Assembly (NCBI GenBank): GCA_035629335.1
Contig: DASPIB010000001.1
Span: 738,473-802,472, forward strand
DNA: 64,000 nucleotides
Direction: 5' to 3'
Origin: Verrucomicrobiia bacterium
GTDB lineage: Bacteria; Patescibacteriota; Saccharimonadia; Saccharimonadales; Saccharimonadaceae
The position numbers were made by a program, and so were the translations under genes. Under the pieces are notes generated by a model. It was not told the DNA's origin, ran no database searches, and was given only the letters and a program-made list of their open reading frames with translations. This document shows positions 8,654 to 17,395 of this stretch, piece by piece. Numbering within the stretch: the stretch's first letter is position 1; each line of letters begins with the position of its first letter.

Positions 8654-9658
8654 ATGGCGGGGAAATCAATTATCACTATTAACGGACAGGCGTATGATGC
8701 CACCACCGGTTTGGCAGTTTCATCAGCTGAAGACGGTGCTAAACCTCACGCACCACGACCTGCAGCAAATAAAATCGTCCAAGATATCGCGCCATCAGTG
8801 CGCATTCCCGAACAGCCAGTCGTTAAGCGATCGTCCGCTACTGCTGCTGCCGTCCATAGTCGACTCGACCGCTCGCGTACGCTGTATCGAGCTGCACTCA
8901 AAAAACCAACCTCTAACGTCCCTCCAGTAAAAGAACGGCCGCGGGTTCATATGACGCGCAGCCCGCAGATTCAGAAATTTTCTTCTCAGCCAATAAGCGA
9001 GCCCGCCAAGCCCACTGTAAAACAAGCACCAGCCGCTCAGCCAGCATTACAGCGCAAGTTTGTACATCATAGTACTACCGCACAAAAGACACCGAAACAA
9101 CCTATTAGTTCGCGTGCCATCAAAGAAGAGCTGCTGCGTGAACACCTCGAGAAAGCGCCAACTAAACGCGCTATCCCCGAGCGTCGCTTCTTCGATAAGC
9201 ACCCCAAAGTATTATCGGTGGCTACCTCTGCACTGGCGCTAGTGCTCCTTGGTGGCTACCTAACGTATATCAACGTGCCGAACCTTTCAATTCGTGTTGC
9301 CGCTGCCCAAGCTGGTATTGACGCCAAAATGCCCGAGTACCAGCCAGATGGTTATAGCTTTAACGGCCCACCAGAATACGCCCAAGGTCAAGTTACTATT
9401 CGCTACGCCGCTAACACCAGCAATCAAGGGTATATCATCACCCAAAAAGAGAGCGACTGGGATTCGCAGGCCGTGCTTGACAATTACGTCTTGCAAGAAT
9501 CAAACGGTGCCTATAACATTCATAGCGTTCAGGGCCTGACGATTTATACTTTTGGCAATAAAGCAGTCTGGGTGAACGGCGGGTTACTGCACGAGATTGA
9601 TTACGGCGATTCGCCCTTGTCGTACAACCAAATCGAACACATTGCCGCCAGTATGTAA
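8654..9658 (+). CDS. Single-pass membrane protein with C-terminal DUF4367-like domain
   Basis: A basic, Pro/Ala/Lys-rich cytoplasmic region (about residues 1-190) precedes one membrane helix near 195-215. The exterior domain has the DUF4367 pattern: a YQPDGYSF opening, a strand-rich core, then YTFGNKAVWVNGG and a final helix. DUF4367 domains are often found on anti-sigma-like or envelope proteins; the partner is not visible here. I use the ATG at 8654 rather than the GTG at 8636. The three-way-junction repeat lies upstream and may be in its leader. Confidence 0.72.
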   Translation: MAGKSIITINGQAYDATTGLAVSSAEDGAKPHAPRPAANKIVQDIAPSVRIPEQPVVKRSSATAAAVHSRLDRSRTLYRAALKKPTSNVPPVKERPRVHMTRSPQIQKFSSQPISEPAKPTVKQAPAAQPALQRKFVHHSTTAQKTPKQPISSRAIKEELLREHLEKAPTKRAIPERRFFDKHPKVLSVATSALALVLLGGYLTYINVPNLSIRVAAAQAGIDAKMPEYQPDGYSFNGPPEYAQGQVTIRYAANTSNQGYIITQKESDWDSQAVLDNYVLQESNGAYNIHSVQGLTIYTFGNKAVWVNGGLLHEIDYGDSPLSYNQIEHIAASM

Positions 9659-9713
9659 ATCCAACCGGCGCCTCAATGCTAGACACCGGGTTGGCCATGT
9701 TGAACTAGCTGGC

Positions 9714-10232
9714 TTACAAGGCTGCTTGGGCTGCCTTAAGAATAGCGGCATCGCGCGTTGCCATAAACTTCACCGGTAGATCGGCGCTTAGCAGCACAGA
9801 TTCTACCATGGTAATTGCAGCAGCTACATTCGGGACCCACACTATTTCAAAACCTTCGGCAATCTCGCTCTCGGTGAATTCTGGCTGACCCTTTTCACCA
9901 ATTACTTCCGCGGTGTAGCTAAACGATTGCTGCTGCAAGCGCCAATAATCACGCCATTCGACTACTTGGCCCAGCTCTCGCTCTACCTTTGCCCGGCAGC
10001 CTAGCTCCTCAAGCAGTTCACGCTCGAGCGCTATCAGTAGCTCTTCGCTACCTTCGACGCCACCGCCAGGCAGTTTGTAATAATCGCGCTGGCGCGCATG
10101 AAGCAGCGCCACCGCGCCCTCAGCGTCACGAACAACCGCTCGCACCGCCCGGCGAAGATTGTAGTTTTCGCGATCGGCGATATCCGCAGATGGATCGAAG
10201 GTTCGTTGGTCAAGCGTGAGAATCGTTTTCAT
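9714..10232 (-). CDS. Nudix hydrolase
   Basis: A 172-residue Nudix protein with the box GGGVEGSEELLIALERELLEELG, fitting the Nudix consensus. A preceding Tyr/Lys motif (YYKLPGGG) is typical of NTP- or sugar-nucleotide-type Nudix enzymes. The substrate is not readable. The ATG at 10232 lies 6 bases after a TATACT box (10244-10239), a leaderless-type start; the upstream in-frame codon at 10271 would lie before this promoter. Confidence 0.85.
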   Translation of the reverse strand: MKTILTLDQRTFDPSADIADRENYNLRRAVRAVVRDAEGAVALLHARQRDYYKLPGGGVEGSEELLIALERELLEELGCRAKVERELGQVVEWRDYWRLQQQSFSYTAEVIGEKGQPEFTESEIAEGFEIVWVPNVAAAITMVESVLLSADLPVKFMATRDAAILKAAQAAL

Positions 10233-10422
10233 GCAGCAAGTATAAATAGGGTGGGGTAGCTTTACAAGCACGACTTACTGCCTTGATGTAACAACTACTC
10301 ATAAATTATGCAAAAAGAATAGGCATAATCGCGCTGACAGATGCCGGTGATACTCTTCGCGGCGTCGCACTCAAGGGCATCCAGAAAGTTCCTTCGCTTG
10401 AATGTAACCCTCCGAGCCCAAC

Positions 10423-10469
10423 AACTAAACACCGCTCCTGTCATTTCTTGGCAGGAGCGGTGTTTAGTT
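10423..10469. terminator. Perfect 18-bp terminator hairpin
   Basis: Arms 10423-10440 and 10452-10469 are exact reverse complements with an 11-base loop. It lies 54 bases beyond the stop of the minus-strand KGG gene, which it most likely terminates. A weak extended -10 (CATAAT, 10324-10329) upstream on the plus strand means an independent small RNA ending here is also possible. Nothing else is recognised in the 10233-10522 gap. Confidence 0.75.
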
Positions 10470-10522
10470 TATAGCTTAAAGAGGAGATTCTCACTCCCCA
10501 ATGCCATCACCACCGAACATAA

Positions 10523-10696
10523 TTATTTCTCTCCACCCTCTTGGCCAGCGGCCTTGGCCTTCTTGCGATCGTTTGTAAAGTTAGCCGGGTTGTTTTGTTT
10601 ACCCTGCGATTTACCGCCTTTGCTTTGAATTTCGTGCTTCTTTTCCGGGCTCATCTTACTTGAACCCAAACCGCGATTGCTGGTACCATTTGCCAT
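10523..10696 (-). CDS. KGG-motif (YciG/stress-protein-like) small protein, 57 residues
   Basis: Reading the minus strand gives a 57-residue, strongly basic, Gly/Lys/Asn-rich protein. Its SKGGKSQGKQNNPANF and AAGQEGG segments follow the KGG repeat pattern of YciG/con-10-like general stress proteins, which are intrinsically disordered and associated with desiccation or stationary phase. The start is set by a consensus Shine-Dalgarno AAGGAGG 7 bases before the ATG at 10696. A perfect hairpin follows downstream. Confidence 0.85.
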   Translation of the reverse strand: MANGTSNRGLGSSKMSPEKKHEIQSKGGKSQGKQNNPANFTNDRKKAKAAGQEGGEK

Positions 10697-10955
10697 ACGC
10701 GCCTCCTTTGTTAAGTTGGTAAGTTTTACTATACGGCACTGGCTATTTTAAGCCGTGAGCCAGCTAGTGATTTACTATTATCGATGCAACTGTCGAGCTG
10801 TGAGCTATTTCACAGTGCCAAACGAACCGGCTAATCTACCGGAGGGAATTAATACAAAAGTTTTAAACATAATCAACCGGCATATGCCAACTTTTGCTGC
10901 CAGTTACATAGCGCTCCAGCGACAATCCAAAAAAACATGCTATAGTAGAACCATT

Positions 10956-12377
10956 ATGTCAATACGTACTCGTTTTGCCCCCAGTCCGACCGGATTCTTG
11001 CATGTTGGCAACTTCCGTACTGCTCTTTTTGCCTGGCTCGTCGCACGCCACGCAAATGGCACTTTTGTTTTGCGGCTTGAAGACACTGATCAAAAAAGAG
11101 AAGTCGAAGGCTCAGCGCACCACCTCTTGAAATGCATGCACGAGCTTGGCATGCACTACGATGAAGGGCCGGATATCGGTGGACCCTTCGGACCATACCG
11201 CCAAAGTGAGCGCCTAGCAATTTACAAAAGTTGGGCCCAAAAGCTGATCGACAGCGGCCGGGCATATGCCGACCCGTATACCGCCGAAGAGCTCCAGGGC
11301 CTTAAAGATACCGCCAAAGCCGAAAAACGTGCCTTTTTATACCGAGATCATCGGCCAAAAAACCCACCAATCTGGGATGGTACCACGCCGCTGCGGTTTA
11401 AATCTGAGCCAAAAAACTATACCTGGCACGATGAAGTGATGGGGGAGCTTTCAGCTGGGGCTGAAGCGGTTGACGACTTCATTCTTATAAAATCTGACGG
11501 TTTTCCAACTTATAATTTTGCGCATATTGTTGATGACGCCGAAATGCAGATTACCCACATTATTCGCGGGCAAGAATTCATTGCCAGCCAGCCAAATTAC
11601 CTCAATCTGTATGAAGCGCTGGGCTTGACGCCACCGGTATTTGCCACCGTGCCGCACATTCTGGCCGCCACTGGTGGTAAAAAGCTTAGCAAGCGCGATG
11701 GCGCCAAGGATGTGCTCGACTACCTAGCGGACGGGATCACCAAAGAAGCTCTGATTAACTTTATCGCCTCACTCGGCTGGAACGATGGCACTGAGCAAGA
11801 AGTATTTTCTGAAGCCGAATTAATTGAAAAATTTAGCCTCGACCGCGTACAGCGCAGCGGCGCCCGCTTCGATGAACAACGGCTTTTGTGGCTCAATGGC
11901 CAGTGGATTCGCCGTTTAAGCTTGGATGAACTACATAGCCGGAGCATATCTTTCTGGCCCAAAGAAGCCAACAACGCGCCCGAGGTCTATAAAAAGCAGG
12001 TATTAGCCCTGGTACAAGATCGGCTCAAAACCTTGGCCGACCTGCCATTATTGACGCGCTACTTCTTTGCTGAGCCAACCCCCGATCTTAGCCTAATTAC
12101 GGGTAATAAACAGCTCAAAAAGCTTACCCCCGAAGAACAAAAAGCTTTGCTTCAAACATGCCTTGATAGCCTTGAAGCCACCGACTTTACCCCCGAAGCC
12201 TTGCAAGAAGCCTTGAACAAGCTACTTGAAACAACTGGCCAAAAACCTGGCATCCTATTTGGGCTGCTGCGGATAGTGACCACTTGGGCACCCTTTAGCC
12301 CCGGCCTAGCCGAAACCATGGCGCTACTTGGCAAAGAGCGCGTGCTTGAACGCATTCGCAATTTCATGACAGCCTAA
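10956..12377 (+). CDS. gltX: Glutamyl-tRNA synthetase
   Basis: This enzyme charges tRNA-Glu with glutamate. The class I signature is clear: PSPTGFLHVGN (HIGH-type) near residue 10, the RLEDTD motif, and KLSKR (KMSKS-type) at 243-247. A C-terminal alpha-helical anticodon-binding domain follows. The 473-residue length is normal for bacterial GluRS. The start is the ATG at 10956, 9 bases after a TATAGT box (10941-10946); a longer frame from 10755 has no family similarity. A tRNA-Glu gene lies 4 kb downstream. Whether the enzyme is discriminating cannot be told from this sequence alone. Confidence 0.96.
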   Translation: MSIRTRFAPSPTGFLHVGNFRTALFAWLVARHANGTFVLRLEDTDQKREVEGSAHHLLKCMHELGMHYDEGPDIGGPFGPYRQSERLAIYKSWAQKLIDSGRAYADPYTAEELQGLKDTAKAEKRAFLYRDHRPKNPPIWDGTTPLRFKSEPKNYTWHDEVMGELSAGAEAVDDFILIKSDGFPTYNFAHIVDDAEMQITHIIRGQEFIASQPNYLNLYEALGLTPPVFATVPHILAATGGKKLSKRDGAKDVLDYLADGITKEALINFIASLGWNDGTEQEVFSEAELIEKFSLDRVQRSGARFDEQRLLWLNGQWIRRLSLDELHSRSISFWPKEANNAPEVYKKQVLALVQDRLKTLADLPLLTRYFFAEPTPDLSLITGNKQLKKLTPEEQKALLQTCLDSLEATDFTPEALQEALNKLLETTGQKPGILFGLLRIVTTWAPFSPGLAETMALLGKERVLERIRNFMTA

Positions 12378-12476
12378 AGCGAGCAGCTCTATAAGTACGC
12401 TGTAAACCTTGCCCGGGTAGTTTCGAGCTTCTCAGAAATCACGGCTGCTAGAACAGTTTGTTATAATAGGTACGTA

Positions 12477-13586
12477 ATGCAGCAAAAACAAATACTAGCC
12501 CTTTGGCAAAAGCTAAAAACCCAGACTCACAGGTTACTAGGTGATCACACCACCGTTCGGTACTTCTTCTTGGCGCTAGGGGGTATTGTTGCGGTTGGAG
12601 TGCTGCTGCTGGTTTTAGTTAATCAACCGCTTCCCGAATCTCACACAGGTTATAGTTACCAGCCGCCACCAGAAAAACGCCATTATTCGCCACTGACTGG
12701 CCTTGAAGTAAAAGACGAAGCCGCTACCAAGCAAGCCGCCACAGCCATCATGATCGAAAACAGCCCCGACGCTCGGCCACAATCTGGCCTAAAGGAATCG
12801 GGCGTCGTGTTTGAAGCCATCGCCGAAGGTGGCATTACGCGCTTTCAGGTCATCTACCAGCAAGAAAAGCCGCAGCTCATTGGGCCAGTGCGTAGCTTGC
12901 GGCCATATTATTTAGCCTGGGCAGCGCCGTTTGACGCCAGTATTGCTCACGTTGGCGGGAGCTTTTTGTCGCTGCAAGAAGTGCGCGGCGGAGGCTATCG
13001 AGATATCGACCAGTTCTTTAACGATGGCGCCTACTGGCGAGCCGCCGACCGCGAAGCGCCGCACAATGTGTATACCAGTTTTCGCCATCTCGATGCCCTA
13101 AATCGAGCCAAGAAATATACCACTTCAAAAGTACAGGGCTTTTTGCGGCAAGAGATCCCCAAGACAGGCGCTACACCTGCACCAACACAAGGCAAAAAGG
13201 CCACCGCCATCCAGGTGAATATTTCAAGCCCTACCTATAATTCCAGCTACACCTACGACGCCCGGGCTAAAAACTATCCGCGCTCGCAGGGCGGACAGCC
13301 GCACCTCGACCGCGAAAAAGGCCGCATCGCGCCAAAAGTAGTGGTGGTTATGAAAGTCAAAATGAGTTTGGGCTTCGAAGATGGTTGGCGCGAGCAAATT
13401 CAGTTTATCGGCAGTGGGGAGGCCTATATTTTCCAAGAAGGTAAGGTGGTTGAAGGCACTTGGCGCAAAAACCACAAACGCCAGCAAATTCAGTTTCTCA
13501 CAAAAGCTGGCCAGCCAATTCCACTAGTGCGTGGCCAAACCTGGGTCACGGCACTTCCGAGTGACCGGAGCGTCACATGGCAGTAA
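12477..13586 (+). CDS. DUF3048 (YerB-like) membrane-anchored protein
   Basis: One N-terminal membrane segment (about 23-45) replaces the lipoprotein signal of Bacillus YerB. The DUF3048 core is recognised from SPLTGLEV, the IMIENSPDARPQSGL block and the PVRSLRPYYL segment, with the domain's C-terminal half running to the end. It is a presumed envelope protein of unknown activity. The ATG is 9 bases after TATAAT (12462-12467), a leaderless-type start. It overlaps the following histidine kinase by 10 bases and so probably belongs to the same signalling operon. Confidence 0.85.
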   Translation: MQQKQILALWQKLKTQTHRLLGDHTTVRYFFLALGGIVAVGVLLLVLVNQPLPESHTGYSYQPPPEKRHYSPLTGLEVKDEAATKQAATAIMIENSPDARPQSGLKESGVVFEAIAEGGITRFQVIYQQEKPQLIGPVRSLRPYYLAWAAPFDASIAHVGGSFLSLQEVRGGGYRDIDQFFNDGAYWRAADREAPHNVYTSFRHLDALNRAKKYTTSKVQGFLRQEIPKTGATPAPTQGKKATAIQVNISSPTYNSSYTYDARAKNYPRSQGGQPHLDREKGRIAPKVVVVMKVKMSLGFEDGWREQIQFIGSGEAYIFQEGKVVEGTWRKNHKRQQIQFLTKAGQPIPLVRGQTWVTALPSDRSVTWQ

Positions 13587-15100
13587 AACTCAAGAACTTC
13601 CATGCCCGTTTTCAAGTAAAGTTACTCTTAGTTGGTTTTTTGCTGCAAGTATTGGTTGGGGTGCTACTGTATTTTTGGCTACAATCGGCGCCAACCACTT
13701 TTGGCATAGCCAGCCATGACTATTTGCTCTTATTTTTCCTGCCGTTCAGCTTGCTTGAGGTCATGGCAATTGCTATAACCATTGCCATTGCCACCGAACC
13801 CACAAAACTGATTGCCGACGCCGTGACGCACGCGAGTAACAGCGCCAACCAAGAGGCGCCGCTACCGGTGAATGAGGAAAGGTACATTCGCAGCGGCCTC
13901 AAAGACCTCGTGCTGGCTATTTACGGACTGGCCGCTCGGCCGCTCGCTGGCGGAGGCAAAAAAGACACTTCAAGCTCGCTCTATCGCCATATTTTTTCTC
14001 AGCTGCCATTTGGCATTATCGTGCTCGACGCTAGCCGTACTATCATTCACTATAATGTCGCGGCGCCTTTGCGCGAAAACCCGACCGACTTCCGAGCAAT
14101 AAATTTATTGTTCGACCAAAATAACTCGCTTGAAACCTGGCTTAAAAACAGCGAAGAAAACGGTATCGCCACCGAACAGGCCTGGAGCCGAGTCGCCGAA
14201 AAAACTGACACCGGCGAACGCCGTTATTACGATGTGTTTGCCTCGTACCATAAAAATGGCTCCGCTGGCGTGGAAACCATCATCATGACCATCGACCGCA
14301 CCAAAGACTACGGCCCCGACGAAGAACACATGGAATTCATCGCCCTGGCAGCCCACGAACTGCGCGGGCCAATCACGGTTATCCGCGGCTATTTAGATGT
14401 GCTGGCCGATGAGCTCGCCGATAAACTTGCGCCCGACCAAAAGGCTCTTATGGACCGCCTGAGCGTGTCTGCCAATCGCTTAAGCGGCTACGTTAACAAT
14501 ATCCTCGGCGCTGCCCGTTACGATCGCCGACATCTTAAGCTGTATCTTTACGAACAACGCCCGAGTCAATTATTTGCTGGCGTCAGCGACGACCTACAGC
14601 TACGGGCCCACACCTTAAATCGACTTCTGGCAGCCGACATCCCCGCCGATCTGCCTACTGTTGCTGCCGATAAAACCAGTATTGGCGAAGTGGTTGTTAA
14701 CTTGGTGGATAACGCCATCAAATACAGCAACGAAGGCGGCCAAATTGTCATCAGCGCCAGGGTAGCGGGGGAGTTTGTCGAGTTTAGTGTGCAAGATTTT
14801 GGCATTGGCATCCCGGCGCCAATCATCCAAAAATTGTTCACTAAATTTTACCGTTCACACCGCTCGCGCGAAACAGCCGCCGGTTCGGGTCTGGGGTTAT
14901 ACATTTCAAAGGCCATCGTTGAATCGCATGGCGGCACCATAAGCGTTCGTAGCACCGAAGGACACGGTTCAACCTTTAGTTTCACGCTGCCAATCTATAA
15001 AACCGTTGCCGATAAGCTCGCCGCAAGCAATAATAGTAACGAAGGCATTATAGAAAATTCAAACGGCTGGATCCGCAACCACGCCATGTATCGGGGGTGA
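13577..15100 (+). CDS. Membrane-bound sensor histidine kinase
   Basis: Two N-terminal membrane segments (about 12-32 and 47-68) are followed by a linker, a PAS-like domain (roughly 135-250) beginning near SQLPFGIIVLD, and the transmitter. The HisKA H-box has the phospho-acceptor His260 in AAHELRGP. The ATPase domain shows the N box VNLVDNAIKYS, G1 DFGIGIP and G2 GSGLGLYI. The length is 507 residues. It is in an operon with DUF3048 upstream (10-base overlap) and a response regulator 1 base downstream, which is its likely partner. Confidence 0.95.
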   Translation: MAVKLKNFHARFQVKLLLVGFLLQVLVGVLLYFWLQSAPTTFGIASHDYLLLFFLPFSLLEVMAIAITIAIATEPTKLIADAVTHASNSANQEAPLPVNEERYIRSGLKDLVLAIYGLAARPLAGGGKKDTSSSLYRHIFSQLPFGIIVLDASRTIIHYNVAAPLRENPTDFRAINLLFDQNNSLETWLKNSEENGIATEQAWSRVAEKTDTGERRYYDVFASYHKNGSAGVETIIMTIDRTKDYGPDEEHMEFIALAAHELRGPITVIRGYLDVLADELADKLAPDQKALMDRLSVSANRLSGYVNNILGAARYDRRHLKLYLYEQRPSQLFAGVSDDLQLRAHTLNRLLAADIPADLPTVAADKTSIGEVVVNLVDNAIKYSNEGGQIVISARVAGEFVEFSVQDFGIGIPAPIIQKLFTKFYRSHRSRETAAGSGLGLYISKAIVESHGGTISVRSTEGHGSTFSFTLPIYKTVADKLAASNNSNEGIIENSNGWIRNHAMYRG

Positions 15101-15101
15101 T

Positions 15102-15482
15102 ATGACAGATATTCGTACAGTACTATGCATCGAAGACGACCGCTTTATCGGTGAAATGTATGTCCGCAGCTTACGGAAAGCCGGCTACGAGGTTGACTGG
15201 GTAGTCAGCGGCAGCGACGCAATTGCGGCCGCCACCAGTAAACACTACGACTTACTTTTGCTTGATATTATGCTGCCCGAAAAAAAGGGCAACGAAATTC
15301 TCGAAAAGTTACGCGGCAAAGACGGCGACAAAATCCCTCATAGCCGTATTATCGTGCTGACCAACTTTGATCAAGATGAAGAATCGCGCTTGGCGATGCA
15401 GAGTAGGGCAGACGCCTATTTGATTAAAGCAGATATTACCCCACGCAAGTTGCTTGAAATTATCGAAACACTCAAAAAATAA
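15102..15482 (+). CDS. Single-domain response regulator (CheY-like)
   Basis: A 126-residue receiver domain with no output domain. Acidic pocket ED-D at 11-13, phospho-acceptor Asp55 (LLLLDIMLP), switch Thr in VLTNFD and the conserved Lys in LIKAD are all present. It starts 1 base after the histidine kinase stop and is followed by a terminator, so it ends the operon. With no DNA-binding domain it probably acts by protein contact or passes phosphate to another regulator. Confidence 0.95.
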   Translation: MTDIRTVLCIEDDRFIGEMYVRSLRKAGYEVDWVVSGSDAIAAATSKHYDLLLLDIMLPEKKGNEILEKLRGKDGDKIPHSRIIVLTNFDQDEESRLAMQSRADAYLIKADITPRKLLEIIETLKK

Positions 15483-15493
15483 GCTATAAATAT

Positions 15494-15521
15494 GGCTCAG
15501 CGCGCGGTGTGGCGCTGAGCC
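15494..15521. terminator. Terminator hairpin
   Basis: A perfect 10-bp stem (15494-15503 with 15512-15521) with an 8-base loop separates the kinase operon from the convergent orphan gene at 15533-15931 and probably serves both. Confidence 0.75.
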
Positions 15522-15532
15522 GATTGCCTCGT

Positions 15533-15931
15533 TCAACTGACCAGTCGCGGGCGGCCACGGCGTTCTGGAAAGTCATCTACCGCTACCGATGAAAACAACG
15601 TGGTTTCATGCATGTCGGCGCTTTCGACGAAACCCAAAAAGGTTTTAGGCAAACAAATGCACAACACTAGTTTCTCGAGTCTAAAAGCTTCGGCTTTGTC
15701 GCACCAGATAACCAGTGTTCGGTAGCGATGATTAACCTGGCATACGATCCGAGGAAAAGGCACGGGAAGCTCTGCTGAGTCTGCCTCAATGCCAACAACC
15801 AACACCGACATAAAATTATCCACCACCAATCGTCGGCGCATCGAAGCCAAGGCGCCTTCGAGCCGAATTACGGTCACTCCTTCAAGTTCTGCATGCTGAG
15901 CAAGTTCATACACTGCCACTCCTAAGCACAT
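15533..15931 (-). CDS. Hypothetical protein, 132 residues
   Basis: No family is recognised. The product is soluble with several beta-strand-like stretches (VTVIRLEG, FMSVLVVGIE, RTLVIWCD). The start is ambiguous: an ATG at 15931, or a GTG at 15913 that sits 5 bases after an AGGAG. It faces the response-regulator operon and shares its terminator. Confidence 0.6.
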   Translation of the reverse strand: MCLGVAVYELAQHAELEGVTVIRLEGALASMRRRLVVDNFMSVLVVGIEADSAELPVPFPRIVCQVNHRYRTLVIWCDKAEAFRLEKLVLCICLPKTFLGFVESADMHETTLFSSVAVDDFPERRGRPRLVS

Positions 15932-16037
15932 ACTACAAGGGCCTAGCTAGCGTAGCATGCCCACGCGAGAAAAAGAAGTGGACAATGATGTGGAATAGGT
16001 GTATGATATGTGTTGGTTGCCACAGGAAGGATATCTA

Positions 16038-16325
16038 ATGTCCCGACCGTCCAAAAACCAACTCCTCTTTAAGCCTGTTGGTGAGCTCGCCGTCGTTGTC
16101 AGTTTTGGCATCGCAGAATACATGGCACGCCCACAACACGTCAAAGATGCCGATGCCATCTCAAATCTTGAGAAGGTCGGTGCTGAGATTGACATGTGGC
16201 TGCGATCCAAGAAGGGGGAACTAAAGCACGGCGAAAAACCCATGACCGATCCTGAGATTAGAAAGCTTTGCATCGAATTCATTAGTGGTGAGCTCGTTGA
16301 TATTAAGGAGCTTCCTGACCTCTGA
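16038..16325 (+). CDS. Hypothetical protein, 95 residues
   Basis: A small basic helical protein with no recognised domain. The ATG at 16038 is chosen for its AGGAAGGA ribosome-binding site 8 bases upstream; an in-frame upstream codon at 15999 has none. A TATGAT-like box precedes the leader and a perfect 13-bp hairpin follows the stop, so it looks like a stand-alone transcription unit. Confidence 0.65.
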   Translation: MSRPSKNQLLFKPVGELAVVVSFGIAEYMARPQHVKDADAISNLEKVGAEIDMWLRSKKGELKHGEKPMTDPEIRKLCIEFISGELVDIKELPDL

Positions 16326-16343
16326 TGGATCCTTTGGCGGCTT

Positions 16344-16377
16344 GTACCCGCGAGTAGATCTACTTACTCGCGGGTAC
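16344..16377 (+). terminator. Terminator hairpin
   Basis: A perfect 13-bp stem (16344-16356 with 16365-16377), with an 8-base loop, lies 18 bases after the stop of the orphan gene at 16038. Confidence 0.75.
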
Positions 16378-16428
16378 AGCAACAATCTGGACTTTAAAAA
16401 ATTATTATGCTATTATTCAACCGTTAAC

Positions 16429-16503
16429 GGCCTTATCGTCTAGCGGTTAGGACGCCAGGTTCTCATCCTGGTAACCCGGGTTCGATTCCCGGTAGGGTCA
16501 CCA
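16429..16503 (+). tRNA. tRNA-Glu (anticodon CUC), CCA encoded
   Basis: The cloverleaf folds with acceptor GGCCTTA/TAGGGTC (two wobble pairs), anticodon stem CCAGG/CCTGG with loop TTCTCAT (anticodon CTC), T arm GGTTCGATTCC, discriminator A and encoded CCA. A TATTAT box lies about 15 bases upstream. The 3' end abuts a decayed minus-strand recombinase-like reading frame, so this tRNA looks like the integration site of the island that follows. Confidence 0.95.
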
Positions 16504-16542
16504 TAAGATCATTTTCTGCTTTCAGTAACTGAAAGACCGGAG

Positions 16543-16564
16543 ACACCCCTGTAAAAAGGGGTGT
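16543..16564 (+). terminator. Terminator hairpin after tRNA-Glu
   Basis: An 8-bp stem ACACCCCT/AGGGGTGT with a 6-base loop is followed by a T run, about 40 bases beyond the tRNA. It overlaps the recombinase-like remnant on the other strand. Confidence 0.65.
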
Positions 16565-16664
16565 TTTTGGTGTTCCACATTTTATTTCTTCGACTGTTGG
16601 CATGTAGCCAAAAATGACACCGAAAAGCTGGGCTTTTTTGATCGGGTCAATCTGTTGGAGTAGC

Positions 16665-16684
16665 AATTCATCAAGGTGTTCCAC
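16665..16684. repeat. Imperfect direct repeat, left copy
   Basis: This 20-base stretch matches 23667-23686 at 18 of 20 positions. On the minus strand both copies encode VEH-(Leu/Phe)-DEL, so they look like pieces of two related coding sequences at either side of the island cargo. Confidence 0.6.
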
Positions 16685-16739
16685 AAAATATTTGACCTCG
16701 CCAGAACTTGAAGTTCGCTCCGACATTCCCGATAGTGTT

Positions 16740-17253
16740 AGCAAAAGCATTTATAAAAATAGAAGTGTCTCGCGGCAATTTATCGATCACTGCTTAGTAG
16801 TTTTTCATGTAAGTACTCAGTTGAAGATAATGTATGGCGACAGTATAAAAATATTTACCAAGCCGGAGCTTGCAACTATGAATATTTCCCCAAGCCCTTG
16901 CCCGATGATTTTATTTCGCTCAAGCACCAGGACGAGACAAAGCGGTTCTTTCTGCACGTGATTGATTCGGGTACGCCTAGCTTCGTTCTTCAAAGATGAC
17001 TCAAGCAATATGCTGAGTATACGAAAGCGAAGAATGGGGCGCTACAGGAAGTGAATTTCCAGATATCCTCTTTGTTTGTCCTGGTAGTGCCCAGGAGAAG
17101 AAGTTATTAAAACGCCGAGGCGCAATAACCGAAGACCTAAATATCTTTACAACCACGATGACTACGTTACTGTCTGCAAAGGCCGACGACGATAGTATAT
17201 GGTCAAACGACCCTGAAGAATTAAACCTAAGAAAATCTCTAAAAGAGCTTTAA
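16740..17253 (+). pseudogene. Frameshifted replication-relaxation-like gene
   Basis: Three pieces in three frames read as one protein. The first contains SRQFIDHCLVVFHVSTQLK. The second, from about 16835, contains YQAGACNYEYF, LPDDFISLKH and ETKRFFLHVID, then an in-frame TGA where Arg is expected, then LKQYAEYTKAKNGA. The third, from about 17041, contains GSEFPDILFVCPGS and FTTTMTTLLSAK and stops at 17251-17253. The order and motifs resemble the replication-relaxation family of plasmids and integrative elements. At least two frameshifts and one nonsense change make it non-functional. Confidence 0.6.
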
Positions 17254-17347
17254 TAAGAACCTGCATCTTGCCTTAGCAAGTGCAAGTTGACCTGTTTCCC
17301 GAAGGAAAATAGGTATATCACATAAAAGACCTACGCTACCTTGAGTG

Positions 17348-17385
17348 CTATCGTTTTTGCAAGAGATTAAAAACGATAGTATAAT
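17348..17385 (+). promoter_or_regulatory. Promoter with 11-bp palindromic operator candidate
   Basis: A perfect inverted repeat (17348-17358 with 17369-17379, 10-base spacer) ends directly against a consensus TATAAT (17380-17385), 10 bases before the ATG at 17396. A repressor bound here would cover the -35 to -10 region. The gene it controls carries a ribbon-helix-helix-like C-terminus, so autoregulation is plausible. Confidence 0.65.
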
Positions 17386-17395
17386 ATTGATTAAC

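Larger units (their letters stand above)
16507..16750 (-). pseudogene. Serine-recombinase-like C-terminal remnant
   Basis: The minus-strand frame from about 16750 encodes KYFVEHLDELLLQQIDP, KKAQLFGVIF, VEEIKCGTPK and SPVFQLLKAEN. This resembles, from memory, the C-terminal tail of large serine recombinases in CPR genomes. The frame then reads straight into the tRNA-Glu 3' end. No catalytic N-terminal domain is present, so at best this is the tail of a lost integration gene. Family assignment is an inference from pattern only. Confidence 0.5.

Noticed and set aside
10324-10469. Possible SRP or other known small RNA
   Set aside because: A -10-like box and hairpin are present but the conserved SRP domain IV motif and known riboswitch motifs are absent.
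10341-10628. 95-residue plus-strand frame
   Set aside because: It runs through the 18-bp hairpin and over the KGG gene, and its composition is not protein-like.
16614-16961. 115-residue plus-strand frame as an intact gene
   Set aside because: Its continuation shifts frame twice and meets a TGA; it is part of a pseudogene.
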